64,000 nucleotides of DNA from Albugo candida (GCA_905220665.1 CAJNAR010000167.1:1-64000), one strand, 5' to 3'. Positions 12,211 to 25,900 are shown, counted from the first letter of the stretch. A program made the numbers and translations. Notes: generated from the sequence alone by a model not told the origin.

Positions 12211-13852
12211 ATGATTATGTTAATCGCACCTGCAATTATAATGGTTTTGCATGCTACCGGACGAAGCATCTTGAGCAAAGCGGGGCAAAACAAAAAAAAA
12301 CTTGCTAGTATACTACAGGAGTTATCACCAAGCTTGCAGAACGGTGTTATTCTACTTTTCAGTATTGATCTGGCTGCAGACAAATCGAGAAGTGGAAATA
12401 GCGGTGCATCGAAAAGATCTCGACGTATTGATTTCGATCTGAATCACGATACAGAGAAAGATCAAATCAGTGACGCATCTACTTCCCCTCAAAATGCCTT
12501 TAATACAGTCCATTTGTCTGAACATGGTATCGAACAACGTGAGACACATTGCTTACTTTTCGAAAACATTTTGCCCGAATTCTCATTTCTTGTTTGCCTT
12601 CAATGCTTGAAACTTGGTGACACAGACGAGAGATACTTGGTATCATTGTCACCCCGAATTGGGCATCAATGGCTGTTGCGGTATACGTCAAGTGAAACAC
12701 CGGAGAGAACACTGCAGAAATGTGGTAGCTTATGTGGGGATATTGCATGGGGATCTTGGGCTCATTGTATTGCGGCACATATCGAGTATATCACCAGAGC
12801 ATTTACTACACCAGTTGTCACCGAATAGCCGTTACTGGTGGTGATTTATCCGAAGTTAAACAAGAAAGATTGCTTATAATGTGCTGGTACCATCATGGGT
12901 TCAATCGGTGCGCACAATGGAAAGGATGATATGGAGTCGATCTTTGTAGCATCTAAAGTCGTCCTTGAATTGAGTTGGCATTCCTTGTTGAATACTTGTC
13001 AAAACTCCAAACAATGCTCAGCCATAGAAGTCCAAACATTTTCGCGGATGACAGCTCTCTCCAAATTTCAACGGTTAAACCCGCTGAGTCATAAAAGTGG
13101 AGATTCTTCTTCCAGACATTCGACAACGTCCCATTTCTGCATACATATTACGACACGTCCTAGATTCAGCATCATTGGCTGTCTCACCTGTTTCAGAATA
13201 GCAAGCTCTACATGTCGCAAGAAAATGGGTTCCAGGAAACGTCGGATGTAAGTTGTCTCATGTTTTCTACCAAAGCGTTACATGAGGAACTAGCAGTCGA
13301 ATGTAATGAAAAATGTAGTTGGGTAGCAGGTCTTTCCAAACCTGTGTGTGACTTTTTGCAAGGGATGAACAAGGTTCATAGAGCCCATTCTACAGTATCC
13401 CGACTACTACAGCCAGAACAGCCGTTCGTCAATATGATCAAATCACTTCAGGCCGGCCCTTTTCTTTGGTATTTGCAGTTTGAAAAAGGTGATGCCGATA
13501 TAGCAATAGCATTCAGAGAGGTGGCCTTTTGCATTACCGTGGTGACTAATGCGTATGTTGTGTCCGTTACGTCATGGTACCTCATTGTGAGTCCATTCGA
13601 GTCTGAACATGTGGAAAAGATATGCAACATATCTTCTATAATTCGAAACACCAAGCGCATTTACGTGGATTCGGCTATTTTTCACAGCCATTAAGTTTCC
13701 AATCCGTCACGTTAACATTGGGCTTTTCAGAAAGAAACGAACCTAAAAATCTCAAAACGACACGTCTAAAAGAAGAAATACTGACGCTATCTGCATCTAC
13801 GTCAACGTATGGGAAGATATCGAGCAGAAAGAAACGATCCAGAGTTGATTGA
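12211..13852 (+). pseudogene. Unrecognised gene, broken into several frames
   Basis: A run of plus-strand open pieces that reads like one decayed protein gene. At 12211-12828 is a 205-residue piece with a basic SKRSRRIDFD stretch and a GSWAHCIAAHIEYITRA block. Shorter pieces in other frames follow over 12732-13200. At 13212-13694 is a 160-residue piece with AGPFLWYLQFEKGDADIA, and at 13622-13852 a piece ending in a basic, nuclear-signal-like SSRKKRSRVD. Adjacent frames pick up smoothly where the previous one stops, which favours frameshifts over chance. I cannot name the family; introns could explain some of the breaks. Confidence 0.4.
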
Positions 13853-15695
13853 GTTGCAAGGCAGCATAAAAATACAATTGCATTCATCGATCTAGTATTT
13901 CGCCATCCATGACTATTTCAAGTCGAACAATCGCTATCCGCATATATTTGATGGAAACAGAAAGCATCAGGGATCCGTAGGCAGCTCGTGATAGCTATCG
14001 GATGCTTGATATATGTCGCTGTTCGACACTCGTTCCTTAAGGAGTTTCAACTCTCCATAATTTTACCAGTAAGATGAAGCCTTTAGTACAGTCTCATTGA
14101 GGCGCTAGAAATCAGCATTGTATTACAGTTATCGTCGTATTGAATCAACGTCGTCGATGAAAGATAAGTAATTACCGAATTCTCTAGCCTACTAGCGGTA
14201 AAGGTCTCACGTCTAGTGATATTTCTCACGTAACTAGTTCAGTCATAGCAAGCATATTGAATTAGGAATACTGAATGCATCGAAGCGAGGAAATACTCCA
14301 TCGGATTGTATCGGGTGCAAAAGAGATCTGACCATCTGTCAAGAGAGGATGTCACCGACAAGGAAATCAAAGGCTTGATCAAAAGCTGATACAAAATAAA
14401 TTAAAACCGAGAAGAAGGTACTAGAATATCGAGATTTTACAAGAGATAGACATACAAAACAGAAAAAGGAGAATATAACAATTCTTGTTCAGCATTGAAC
14501 CTGAGAAGCGCTGTTCACAATACAGGAAATGTATCGCTCCAACACTACATACTGGATGAAACGCAAGCAACCACGAGTACTTCTGAAGCCAAGTCATTCT
14601 TGAAAGAGTGTAATATTTTTATGGCAATATACTAAAAGCTCTATATGCAAGCACGAGTGCTTCGTGTTATCATTTTTTCATGAGAAAGTATATTGCATCT
14701 AAAATAAGTTAACATACACGGTGCGTTAAATTCAGGTAATGCGTTTAAGCTGCACAATTTCAAGCCTCTGTGCATCCATGTGGAAACCAGTTGATACGCC
14801 TAATCATGGTTTTCACTATTCCAGACCGACAATTCAGTAAATACAATTTTTGTCGGCGCCCCCAAACAGAAAGGACTTTTGCTGTCCGTGCCAACGTCTC
14901 CCGATACTAATCTCAGCAACCAAAAAGTTCAATCAGCCTAGTCGCGTTCAGTTTCTCGCTCGCTTGTCATATAATTGTTCTATTGCTTGTAGCTCCCTTC
15001 TCGGAAGCTGCTACGCAGTCTCATCGGATCGGATTGTCGACTTCACCCTACCTTCCTCGTTCTGACCAATTCTACGTGACTCACAAAAATTCAAGTATGC
15101 ATCTTTTCTGTCTTGCTTCTGATTGTCCAAATTTTATGCATCCAACCTATATGGAAGAGGTCAAAATCGGAAAATGAGCAGATTGAAATCTATTAAATCT
15201 ACAGAAAGAGTCACAAGAGAGAGTTCCAGAAAAAAACCACAATATAACTTCACAAACACTAAATTCATTGAACAAATAAAGAGATTAAGCGCATAGATAC
15301 ATGAAATGTCTATTGAATGGCACGTGCTCGTAGTTCATACCTATTTTCGGAAATACTATGTATGATGGCCGACTGGCTGATCTGCGTCTGTAAAGGGAAG
15401 AACTTCCCCTTGATAAGAACTTCACCGGGTGCTTACGACAAAGTGCTGCTTGTTCTTCATGAAATGACTGATATCTAAAGAGAGAACGCGTTGGAATTGG
15501 TATATCTATACCTTCTTTGAGAGAAATCGTGCTAACCAAAAACTATCTGAATGAAGCAGAAGACACTCTATCTCTGATAGTATGGATTTTGATCAATGAA
15601 TCGAGAAATCTTGATAAGGAGTTGACTTTATCTCACAATGCTCGAATGACGAAACTGAACTTCCTCTCAATGTTAAAAAAATGATCTTTTGAGCA
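13853..15695. other. No recognised gene
   Basis: Short open frames only (for example 14850-15065 plus and 15285-15539 minus), none with a recognisable motif. No repeat or RNA gene seen. Confidence 0.4.
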
Positions 15696-15699
15696 GGCA

Positions 15700-16150
15700 A
15701 TGAGCCACGCTTCTCGTGGACCTTACTATTGCTCGATGCTCCTCGGACCCGAGCATATCGACACGACTCAGTTTTTCTTCCACATTGGATCGATATTGAA
15801 TAATTACACTCGCCAACCAGCTGAAAGCAGCTCATTGGATTCGAAAGATAAAGGCCTGGGCATGCTCAACAAAGTTATTCATATCTGGTACCAGTTTCTG
15901 ATTGGCAAAATTCATAATGGCTCTCTGATGAGCTGCTCGTAGTCAAAAATGCAGGAGGGAGCACGAATGCTCCAAGTTATCGCAGAGATTCACAAGAAAC
16001 ACAATGGGAGTACATAACGCCTGGACGGAAGAGTTTTACATGCACGTGGCTTGATTGCAATCGAACACGGAATGCATAACGTAGCGTATGGATTTGTCGA
16101 ATATGCCAACAATGTCTACCTCAAGACGCTGGTAAGTTTGACACTGATCG
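15700..16150 (+). pseudogene. Possible TPR-repeat protein fragment
   Basis: The plus-strand piece at 15700-15942 contains LLGPEHIDTTQFFFHIGSIL. This resembles the tetratricopeptide unit of kinesin-light-chain-like repeats (G-x-x-H-x-x-T-A-x-x-x-x-x-x-L). A later piece in another frame around 16040-16130 (IAIEHGMHNVAYGFVEYA) has the spacing of a following helix. Frame changes between the pieces mark it as a relic. The assignment rests on pattern only and could be wrong. Confidence 0.3.
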
Positions 16151-16201
16151 CTTCGATATGTGATTCGATCGCTTGATTCGATCGCTTCGATATGTGATTC
16201 G
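16146..16201. repeat. Short direct repeat
   Basis: Two copies of a 22-bp unit that begins GATCGCTTCGATATG and ends TGATTCG, at 16146-16167 and 16180-16201 (34-bp period). Likely a local slippage duplication. Confidence 0.85.
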
Positions 16202-16422
16202 GGATATCTGACAAACTGGCGATGCTGGGTGGTGATCATCCGGTGACTTAAGACGCGCAAAACGTGTTGTCTTTCATCCAAGAAAGTATACCGAACGCAA
16301 AGCTCGATTAAAGAATCATCAGTTTGGGTCAATCTCTCATGCAACCTGATCAGTTGAAAAATAATTAAAAAAAAAAAAAAAGAGCTGAACGGCATTCTTG
16401 GGTCTTGGTGTATTAATTGTAT

Positions 16423-17187
16423 TTAAAATTGATCTTTTTTCTGTCTCAAAATACGCAAGACTTCGACCGGATCTTCATGGCCCGTACTTGCTCTAACCGT
16501 GGGCTCATGGACCCGCATAAACGAATTTGTGGCGAGTTCTTCGCGAACACTGGACGGAATCGTACACATTTGTGTTTCTTCCCATGAAAGTTTCTTCATC
16601 ACGTCGATATTTCCAGGTTCTATAGACGCAGCAAATCGTAAATTCTTCAAAGTGTATTCATGTCCGCAGTAGATTTTCGTGTCAAGTGGCAGTTTACCGA
16701 CTACATTATTCAGTGCATGATGCATTTCCGCGGGGGTTCCTTGAAATAGGCGACCACAACCGGCGATAAAAAGCGTATAACCGGTGAAGAGGACATCTTG
16801 GCAGTGTTAAAGGACATGTCCACGCGTGTGGCACGGAGTGTGGTATGCTTTTACTTCTAATTGTCCGATAGAAATCACGTCTTGGTCACTCAGTAGATTC
16901 GTCGCAGCTTGGACATCATCTCCAATCCCACCAAACACAGAAATAACCTCATTCACATCCTCACGCTCTGAAAGTAGCCGAACGAGATCTTCATTGCCAC
17001 CAGCGTGATCCCAGTATCTATTAGTTGTGAGAATGGATACAATTCTTACATTGAGCGCAATTGCTTTCTCGTACACTCGTTTTGCATCGACGGGATCAAT
17101 TGCAGCTGCGACGTTATTCGCTTTGTCGATTAGAAGATACGCATGATTATCCTTAAGAACCGGAATTGGAACCACTTGACAGCTCAT
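16423..17187 (-). pseudogene. Glyoxalase II (hydroxyacylglutathione hydrolase) relic
   Basis: The family hydrolyses S-D-lactoylglutathione in methylglyoxal detoxification and uses a binuclear metal centre of the metallo-beta-lactamase fold. ATG at 17187 begins MSCQVVPIPVLKDNHAYLLI, as expected for the family. Later blocks also match: TPCHTRGH, YCGHEYTLKNLRFA, FMRVHEPTV and the C-terminal KKDQF. The signature THHHWDHAGGN has become TNRYWDHAGGN, so two metal-ligand histidines are lost. The bridging aspartate in FTGDTLF is now tyrosine (FTGYTLF). A TAA at 16807-16809 interrupts the same frame right after GHVL. Length and frame are otherwise intact, so this is a recognisable dead gene. A SINE lies about 130 bp upstream of the start. 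Confidence 0.92.
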
Positions 17188-17313
17188 TTGTATATTCCGC
17201 TTCTATTTCAGTACATTTCCCGCTTAAAACCCTTTTTCTGCACGATTTAACACTATCCTCAGCCAGGAATCCTTTTTTTTTAATTCTGTAACCGAGCATA
17301 GCACATCTGTACA

Positions 17314-17558
17314 TTGTCAAGGATTTCATTACACTGTTTATCTGGTTTTTTAGCTACCTTCCTTATCCTACTATGAGCCCTTCACCGTGTGAATATCACT
17401 TAAGTCTGACTTCAAACCTAGGGAGGCAGATATTTTCCAAGCTTATTGCTTGGGTGGGCTCAAACCGCTGCCCACACTGCCGGGGATCGAACTAACGACC
17501 TCCGGCAGGTGGTCCGTGCGCTCAAGTGCTTAACCGACTGAGCTGGGTACGGGACCCG
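17314..17558 (-). mobile_element. tRNA-derived SINE, copy 2
   Basis: About 245 bp and nearly identical to the copy at 9151-9392, in the same orientation, with the B-box at 17482-17493 and the A-box region near 17527-17547. An imperfect repeat, GCCAGG(A/G)ATCCTTTT, sits at about 17262-17275 and 17559-17573. It may be the target duplication, with about 35 bp of extra 3' tail lying inside it. It lies upstream of the glyoxalase II relic. Confidence 0.9.
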
Positions 17559-17949
17559 GCCAGGGATCCTTTTACTTATGACTGCTATCAATGGCTCGTA
17601 GTGTACACTATAATATTTTCAACCAAGGACACAGTTAGTTTATTTGATTTTTATAGCAATTTATAACCTAGCTGATCAAGTAGGAATTACCTGTATGGCG
17701 TGTTACTCTATGACCGAACAGGAGTTCCAGGCCTTATAAACGTGCTGCCGTTCGTCTTCTTACTCGGTATATCGACGAGCCGAGTCATTGGGGAATACGA
17801 AGCTATAATCAGTCGTTGTAGTGTGAATTTGATTACGATTCAACTTCAGTGAGAAACTGCTGGACGTTCATAAAGGCTTCTGTGTGGAGATGAGTCGTTG
17901 AATTATAGTCTTTTGACTGTCTCGTAAACACCAAAGCATATTCCAGTAC

Positions 17950-18850
17950 TTGGTGTGATAGCAATCGTGCGACATAACGCACCTTTTCACAATCCTCGAA
18001 TTACTTCTTGGTGTACCGTTTTCCGGACACAATTCCAGAAACCCGAGTATGATTTATTGATCTCTTTGTGTCATGAGCCGAACTGTTACAATATCCAATG
18101 GATTAGTGACAAATGCAGCCATTCCGAATGCGAGAGACTCAAAACTTGAAAGCGTACTATCCGAGCTTGCATTTGTGCGTACCCGCCATTGTTTTTTAAT
18201 CGTTCATAGAAAAAGAACGAAAACGCAGAGAAGAAGGTATGAACACTCATACACGCCCAATAACCCGCATACAAGCCTCGAACTCCTTCACGCTACACAA
18301 ATCGAGTGAATCGCATGCATCGTATTTCGATAATTGTCTGATCTCGTAACCATTTCTCCCGTTGCATTTCGCGGATTCCGACCTAATTGCAATTTACTTT
18401 TCAGCACTTCTGCTGGCACGCTTATGCTCGAAATTGCTAGCTCGCTAGCGGCTCACGCTGCAAAGTACACCATTCAGGTGTGTTCTTGTAGAGAAGAGTA
18501 CCGTTCCGAATTTGTTTCAAACATTCGTGCGTTCCAAAGTAGAACGCAGCGCACATTGGTGAGAGGGTCACTGTCGTTCCTAAACCTCCAAAGAATTCAC
18601 GAAATCTTTCTGCGACTTTCTGTAAGCTTGCAGCAGAGATATGATAGTGACCTTACCTTCCCGTGCGATTCTGTCCAATACTTTAGATAAGTGAATTCTA
18701 TTTTCCGCTTGCATTTTGATCCGAACATTACGTGTGTCAACAGGATGCACCAAACAGAGTCAAAAATGGCACCAGCAATAGCACTTGGAACAAAAGCACT
18801 AGCTACAGACGTAGTGCGTTATTCATGAGAGTGAAAGGATGCGGTTGGAT
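17950..18850 (-). pseudogene. Mitochondrial carrier family protein, broken
   Basis: The family moves metabolites across the inner mitochondrial membrane and has three repeats, each with a P-x-D/E-x-x-K/R signature. All three are seen on the minus strand: HPVDTRNVRIKMQA (around 18705-18745), VPAEVLKSKLQLGRNPR (around 18365-18410) and NPLDIVTVRLMTQ (around 18075-18112). Membrane-repeat blocks FFGGLGTTVTLSPMCAAFYF and REGVRGLYAGYWA lie between them in the right order. The pieces lie in different frames and stops interrupt them, so no full carrier is made. The substrate cannot be set; the second motif is reminiscent of S-adenosylmethionine carriers. Confidence 0.8.
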
Positions 18851-19868
18851 ATGCGTTAGATGCTGTAAGCATTTGAGATTGCGACTGATGGAAGTGGAGA
18901 GGTCAACGTATCCAGTCACGGTAGTGGCTCGATGCTTTACGTTTTCATATTCCTGATACTTCTTCAGGCGATCATTTTCGACGTTTTAAAATTGCCAAAT
19001 CCTCGCTGAATTTATTCACGTAATCGTTCACTGTTGAATTACTATTTGCGTCATTGTTATTTGATTTGGTTGTTATTGAGTGTGAGGATCGAAGCTTTGA
19101 GTCTGATGACATTGCGATGTCTTTTACATTTCCGTGAGTAGAATCCATCTGCTTGTCATGATACTCTGCTTTGGGTTTGACTTTAGTGCAACATCCACTC
19201 CGTCACTCGCGATTTTCTCTGAAAGTAGTAAGCCTTTTCCTTGTTTCTGGTACCAGAGATCGAAATATTTCTGCACCTTTATGAGGCTTATTCCGAGAAG
19301 CTTTTGAAGATGTTGGATTTCGACTTAAAGCTCAGGGAGCTGATTAAATCCTTGTTTGTATTGCGCCTTTTCTTTTCATCCAGCAGCTAAGCTGCTGCTC
19401 CTTCATCTTGTTCTTTAATCATGCTTTACAACTTATAAGCGGTATAATGTTGAAACGAAAAGCAATTTTTTGACTTGTCTGCTCATATTCTGTGTGATGA
19501 TATTTTATTAGGAGGCTGCCTTCTCTATTTGCTTTGTTAGTACCATAGGAAACCCTCATCAGACATTATGCATTTCAATAGAAGTAGTCACAAATCGACG
19601 CATCGAACTATTGACCGAGTATCAGCGACTATACTCGTAAATGGAATGAGCATGCGACCGTATCTCAAATCAGATTAAGCACGTCGGATCAGGGTGGACT
19701 ATATTCAGTATGTCAGCATGATCTGCCTTTACATAACCACATTCTCACAAAATGCACAACATATTCACGTACCTTAAGGTGTTATTTCATTCAAATGCCG
19801 GGATGTGTTGAGGATAATGTTTGTTTGTATTCACGGAATTGCCTGCAATACGCATTCTTTGTTTATCC
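18851..19868. other. No recognised gene
   Basis: A plus-strand open frame at 19795-20022 starts here and runs into the inverted repeat arm. It has no recognised motif. Otherwise nothing is supported. Confidence 0.4.
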
Positions 19869-20595
19869 TCATGTAGTGGTGCCGGAAGACTTGACTGAAA
19901 TGCTTTGTGGATATACAAGCAAACTCCTGGTAAGAAGATGCATGTTTATTGTGTGTTTTTTTGCCAAAAAACGCAACATATCATCAGGCAGTATTACGAT
20001 GATCAAAACCTTGCTCATTTAGCGTAGCGTGATGGGACGGTGAAAGACATAAGTGTATGCGAGCTACCAAATGCTTGTCAGAGATGTACTTCTTCATGCA
20101 ACTGGCCTAAAAATGTTTCAGAATTTCTATCTTTATATGTCTCCTATTCCCGAAGCGAATCTGTTGTCAAGCCATCATAAACTAGCTTGGACGATATTCC
20201 GAGAGTTTAAGACATTTTGAATTCCAGGATCACTGAAACTTATAATTGAACTTAGACAATGACATTCATCACAGTTAAAGTGATCAAGCTTCCTTCGTAA
20301 GCTTCATAAATACATGCACCATATTGCAATTGAGGTAATCATGCATCTAGTTGACGGCAGCATTTTTTTGAAGAAGTACATCTCTGACAAGCATTTGGTA
20401 GCTCGCATACACTTATGTCTTTCACCGTCCCATCACGCTACGCTAAATGAGCAAGGTTTTGATCATCGTAATACTGCCTGATGATATGTTGCGTTTTTGG
20501 CAAAAAAACACACAATAAACATGCATCTTCTTACCAGGAGTTTGCTTGTATATCCACAAAGCATTTCAGTCAAGTCTTCCGGCACCACTACATGA
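19869..20595. repeat. Large near-perfect inverted repeat
   Basis: The arms are 19869-20096 and 20369-20595 (228 and 227 bp), reverse complements apart from one A in an A-run (six against five). The spacer is 272 bp. Transcription through the locus would yield a long hairpin. No transposase and no clear flanking target duplication were seen, so a foldback element, a local inversion duplication or an assembly fold-back are all possible. Confidence 0.93.
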
Positions 20596-22934
20596 AGACG
20601 TCCCAATTTTGAAGGTAGATTTCACGATGCACTCCTGTATCAGTATTATTAGGTATATATTCTGTGCTTGAAATGATTCACGAATATGTCTCACGCAGTC
20701 TATAAGGAGAAGTCACATGTGCTTTCTTTTAGCAGATGTGTATTGCGGATCACTTCAAAATAATTGGGGTCGTAAATAGCAGTCAGCGTCTTCATTCTAT
20801 GGTTACATCTACCGCAATGCAATCAACTACTTGAAGACGAAGGATGTCAGGCAAGATAGCTCATAATCAAGACACCAATGGGGTAGAAGTGGGAAGTGAG
20901 CAGCTTAGAGTACAAAAAGTAAACTCTTTATAAGCACATAAAATACTCATACTCAGGCATCAACTGCTATATGCGAATCAATATTACATGAATGCATAGG
21001 AAAGGCAATCATTTGCTGCAGCTTTCGAAATAAGCGTCAATTTATATCCGCATTGAAGCGCAAAACAAGACTTCATCCTCTTCACAGTAGTCACGCTTTA
21101 AGACGTCTAGTGAGACTATCATGCAGACTCAATCAGTCATGTTATAGTGCCTTTTACTTGTCCGTACTCCTATCCCACATCAATAGGCTCTTCCTGGTGC
21201 CGGTCTCTCACCACGAACACGTGTGACAAAATGTCATGTAGGTTCATTTGAATTTTCTCTTTTGTGGTCTTCTTCGCTCATGAATGCATGCGCAACTAAG
21301 CAATAAACCATGCCACCATCTACGCCATGACTTATGACGCTGCCGTGGTGCAAAAATCACTGCGATAGCGCAGAGAGGGATATGCGATTTTCTTGCCTGC
21401 GTTTAGATGCTACCGAGGAGCATATTAAACACACATGGTTTTGAGTCAAGCGGGATGAACATGGTTGAGTGCAACGCCATAGGACACGACCGGTTGCGCA
21501 AGGATTTCGGCGAACAGCTGTAGTGAAATGTACAGATACCTACGCTCAGTTGCCAATACCAGTTCAATTTGAGTATTTCCTAGTTTGTAGAATAGAACAT
21601 TCATGAGGTATAGTCGTAAAGCCAGAAAAACTAGAAAAAGAACGACTATGCTCTAATTTTGAAATACTCCGTGCATCTCACATAAATTATGACTCCAATG
21701 TGATGTATTGTAGAAGGAAGCTATCGGCCAGTAGCTTGGACAAAATTTCAGCACAATTCGTAGTACTTCCGATATTGGTATGCAGGATAATAATTTCTTC
21801 CTTAACATGGCCGTACCTGATGTTATTATCCTACTATACTCATGAGGATTGAGCTCTTTTTCGTCAGTAAAACTACATTTGTTCAGTAGCTCAATCCAGC
21901 TCAATCCATTCTTCGATCTCGATACTGTATTTTACCTTGTGCTATCAAACATTACAATTCGTTAGTAACAAATAGGATTGCGAACATGCAAGTGCTGTAT
22001 TACACGAACTCAAAACTTTCTATTTTAGCTTGTTCACGAGCTGATCGGCATCTTTTGCTCGCATCTAATTCTGCCCATTTTGGTCTTACTGCAACGTATG
22101 ATGGTTAATCCGTACATCATTATCAAAAGAACGCTTAACAAGAGAAAGAAAAGATTCAGGAAACACAACAGAATTCAAAGAATCAGTATCAGACTTTCTA
22201 GGCTTTCGATGCTCTAACATGGTATTCTAAATAGCGCTTATACTATCATTTTCCCGTGAGAGAAGATTATACTTCCCAGAAAACACAAACGGCACTAGCG
22301 AGCAGGTTGGTTCAGGTCGAGAGCCGCACCAAGAAGTCTCGGGCTTGAGATGCAAAATATTTCGATCAGAGCAGCCACACCACACAATGATGAACAGAGA
22401 AAATTTGCGTCAAATATTTGGTCGTCAATTGAGAAGCTCAGAATCTATTTCAGTCAAATACGCAAACAGAGCTCTCGATCTCGTAGAAAATGATCAGGAT
22501 GCTCGGATGGGTCAATTTTGCATGATTCTAGCCATTTTTTGGACATTCTTTTAAACAGATTCTATCCCCTAAAAGAATCTTGCATCGAAACTTTGAAGAT
22601 GACGCTACATATATCATCGCCTCTTTCACCCCACCCCCAAAGACCCGGAGTACAAAAGGGATCCAATAGTCATTTAACATCAAGATAATAAGCTGCATCT
22701 GACATGCACGCAAGTAAAGTCGGATACATTGATCGTCTCCAAAGAAGAGACCATGATCATCTAGAGCACGTTGCAGAAGCTGAAGTCTCGACTGGTCTTT
22801 TTAACCATTCACCCATGTGTCAATCAGGGTGTGGTCCACCTTAATGGAGAGAAATTCATGCATAAACGTACAATTTTGGGGTTTCATGTCGTCTAATACC
22901 TTTGTGAGTTCTTTTACCGCCTTCGTCCGCTTTT
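20596..22934. other. No recognised gene
   Basis: Scattered short frames (21653-21904 minus, 22345-22554 plus) without motifs. No repeat family recognised. Confidence 0.4.
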
Positions 22935-25900
22935 TCATGATCATATATCGTTCAATTGATTGTCGTAAGCTGTAGTCAAGTCTTGAAGCATGAGCCTACT
23001 AAATTGCCAGGCTTTTAGGTGCATTGCAAATACAACACTTCCTCTTGGCTCATCAAAATTCCTCATATCTGAGCCCATCAAATAGCTGTTTCGATCCAAA
23101 TAGATTATGCATGCTACAAAGTCGCATCTTAATTGTGCCGAGGAATTCTCGTCGGGACCAATCAGTGATTCCATCGTGAAACGTCCGTCTATGTGGAGCA
23201 TGAACAGTCTGTTCGTTGGAATGAGGTGGAGACCACATCGAGATTTTCCGAGCTTCACATACTTTGATTGGAGAAATTAAACCAGGACTCAATTCGCAAC
23301 CTTTCACAAAAGCCTACCGGGAACGATTAGGTGGCTTAATCAGTATACCAATACTCAGCTTCCCAATACGTTGACCGAATCAAAAAAATTTAATGGAAGG
23401 TCCTGTCCCAATTCATCACACACGGATGTCGAGTCTATGTCAATCCATACGTCATAGCTGCCTCCTTCTACTGGATGTACAGTACAGTCTATTAGTTTAC
23501 TCGCATCCGTGAAGCAGTAAGAAGTTTGTGTGAAGGCAAAACAATACGATGTTGCTGTGCTTTTTTCTGAGAAATTTCCTTGACTCCAAGACCAACTCGA
23601 GATTCTTACAGGTGCATGGATATCGGAGAAAAAAGCTTGTATTCGAATCGGAACAAATCCCAAGCTTCCTATCCTATTCGTACTCGAAATCTGCGAACGA
23701 GCTTTATCGGATTGCCCAAGCAATGGTGCCCCTTACATCTTGGAAGGGGGACGTATCCCCACGAAGCGGCGAGACGAACAAAAGTCACCCAAAAATAGCT
23801 CCAACACGTACCAGAAAGAAAGCTTCATCCCTATCAATACAAATGGTTGGAAACTTGGCTATATCGGGTATGATGATCAGCCAAGATTTTCGGAACAACA
23901 AAATTGAGACCATGAGAAATTCCATGGTATTGATTGCGACAGTTATTTGTTTCGCAACCGTCCCAGAAAGTTTTCAGGTGCTTTAACAATATGCTTCAAT
24001 CGACTTTGGATATGCAGATGTGTTTCTGAGAAATCGTCAGGGGGAGAAAAGACGTCTTCATGGCAAGTAGTTAACCGATTCTCTCCCTTATACCTGTTTC
24101 ATGAGATTAAACACATCTGGACGACCCAACTTGGCTGTGGCGCTCGATTGGTATCGCGTATTGCTTATCCATTACGACTTCTCCAATTGATTGCTCTTCC
24201 ACCCAGTTTTATACGTTGAACCACGATTTGAGCATTTAATTTCTTCCGCCCACAATTACCAACGAAAAAGACCAGTGGAATTTGCGACTTCCAGCTTTGC
24301 GCTTGAGAAAAAAGCATCACACAAAAAAGCGACTCATTCCAGGTCTATAAAAATGTGGAGGGGATGGGATCATAACACAGTTGAGCCTGTAAGAGCAATC
24401 AGGAAAACCCTTCAGAAAACGAGGCTTGGTTTGATCAAATGGAAGGAATGAGTTTATAGGTACTGTATATCGACTCAGGATTTGGAAATGCATAGGCAGC
24501 CATGTGTCTGATTGTAAAATGAAGAATGATGCGATCGTGTGCTTGTCGCATAGGTCTGGAAAAGCAGAGACATGTCCCTAGAAAGGTTTCATCGTCTTTC
24601 CGTGGACCGCGCTGCTCAAGATACTTACAACAAGAGAAATTGATCTCACGTATATCGGGTCTAGTGATGTTGTGGACGCATGAGCATCGTTCATTCTTGA
24701 GAAAACAACGTCTGTAGCCTTATCTGTGAATGGAATGATGCTCTCATTCTTACAAAAGTCGAGAGATGAAGATCTGAACTTTCGGGTCTTTATTTCTGCC
24801 TGAGTGTGTCGTTTTTCTATCTATGAATCCTACCCACCTAGCTCCAGAATTAAGGAATAACGAAAAGGCAATCAAATGTAAGTTGTACAACTGTAGTACC
24901 TCGAAGCATCAACGCATTTCCCTGTATGTTGATCATCCGGACTTTAGGTTGAAGTCCTCAGAGATGACGTTCAGTCTTACGTCTCAAGTTGATTATTACA
25001 CATGCGGGCAAGGGACTCGGCGATATTTGTGTCGAGCTCCTTGCTTGATTAAGATAACTGCTATTCTAAGCTCGAAAAAATTGTATTCGACCTAGAAGCG
25101 GTAGTGCTGCAAGAGGTCACCACGTTCTTGGAATATATCCATTTGTTTCGTGCACCTTACCAAGATGATCTAGCTAGCTGAAGCTTCGCTGATATAGCAT
25201 GATTAATCAATTTGCTTGCGTCGACTTCGCTAGCTGGATTTTCAGTCCTGAACTGACGCAGGTCCATTTGTTTGTTGTACCGAATCGCTTGTCTCTCATG
25301 TGTTCTTAACATTTCAATCGCACTTACATATACCCAACATTTAATGCTAGTTGCTTAAATACGTCAAATCACCTATATTGTCGCCCTAGAGGATTTTAGA
25401 GCATGTTGACATTGACAATACCAATCCGCTTCAGCTAAGGTGGGATCTACCTTCGTCTGAGTTGAGATTTGCTGAAAGGCGAAGTACTGTTTACCGTAGT
25501 CATGATTTGTGATGTTCAACACAGAACATTCTAATTACGTCCATTGAGAATTTCGCATTCATGATTTTCGACTTTATGCCATTGAACACGAATCAAGGGT
25601 CGAAGTGGTTACCAGATATCCAATACCTCAGATTTATAGGATTAGTGTGCGATACTTGAGGCTTTCAAAAAATCGACTGATTCACATACCGTTCGTGCTA
25701 TGTTTCAGACCTACAAATTAATGTATTGTAGAGAAGATTCCGTTTTTCGGAAAAAATGGCTTGTTCATCATATCAGAGCCATAGCCTTGATCGGTTCTTG
25801 AATTGCTGAGAATGCACTTGAGCTTGATTGAGCTATCCTGACATCCTCGGCCGTCCTTATGAAGTAAGTTGTATGTATCAAATTGATCAATCTATTCTAG

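Noticed and set aside
18620..18656. 37-bp GT-AG intron in the mitochondrial carrier relic
   Set aside because: Removing it does not restore the frame, so I treat the break as a frameshift.
21170..21340. Longin or SNARE-like fragment on the minus strand (DGGMVYCLVAHAFM)
   Set aside because: Too short and unsupported by neighbouring sequence.
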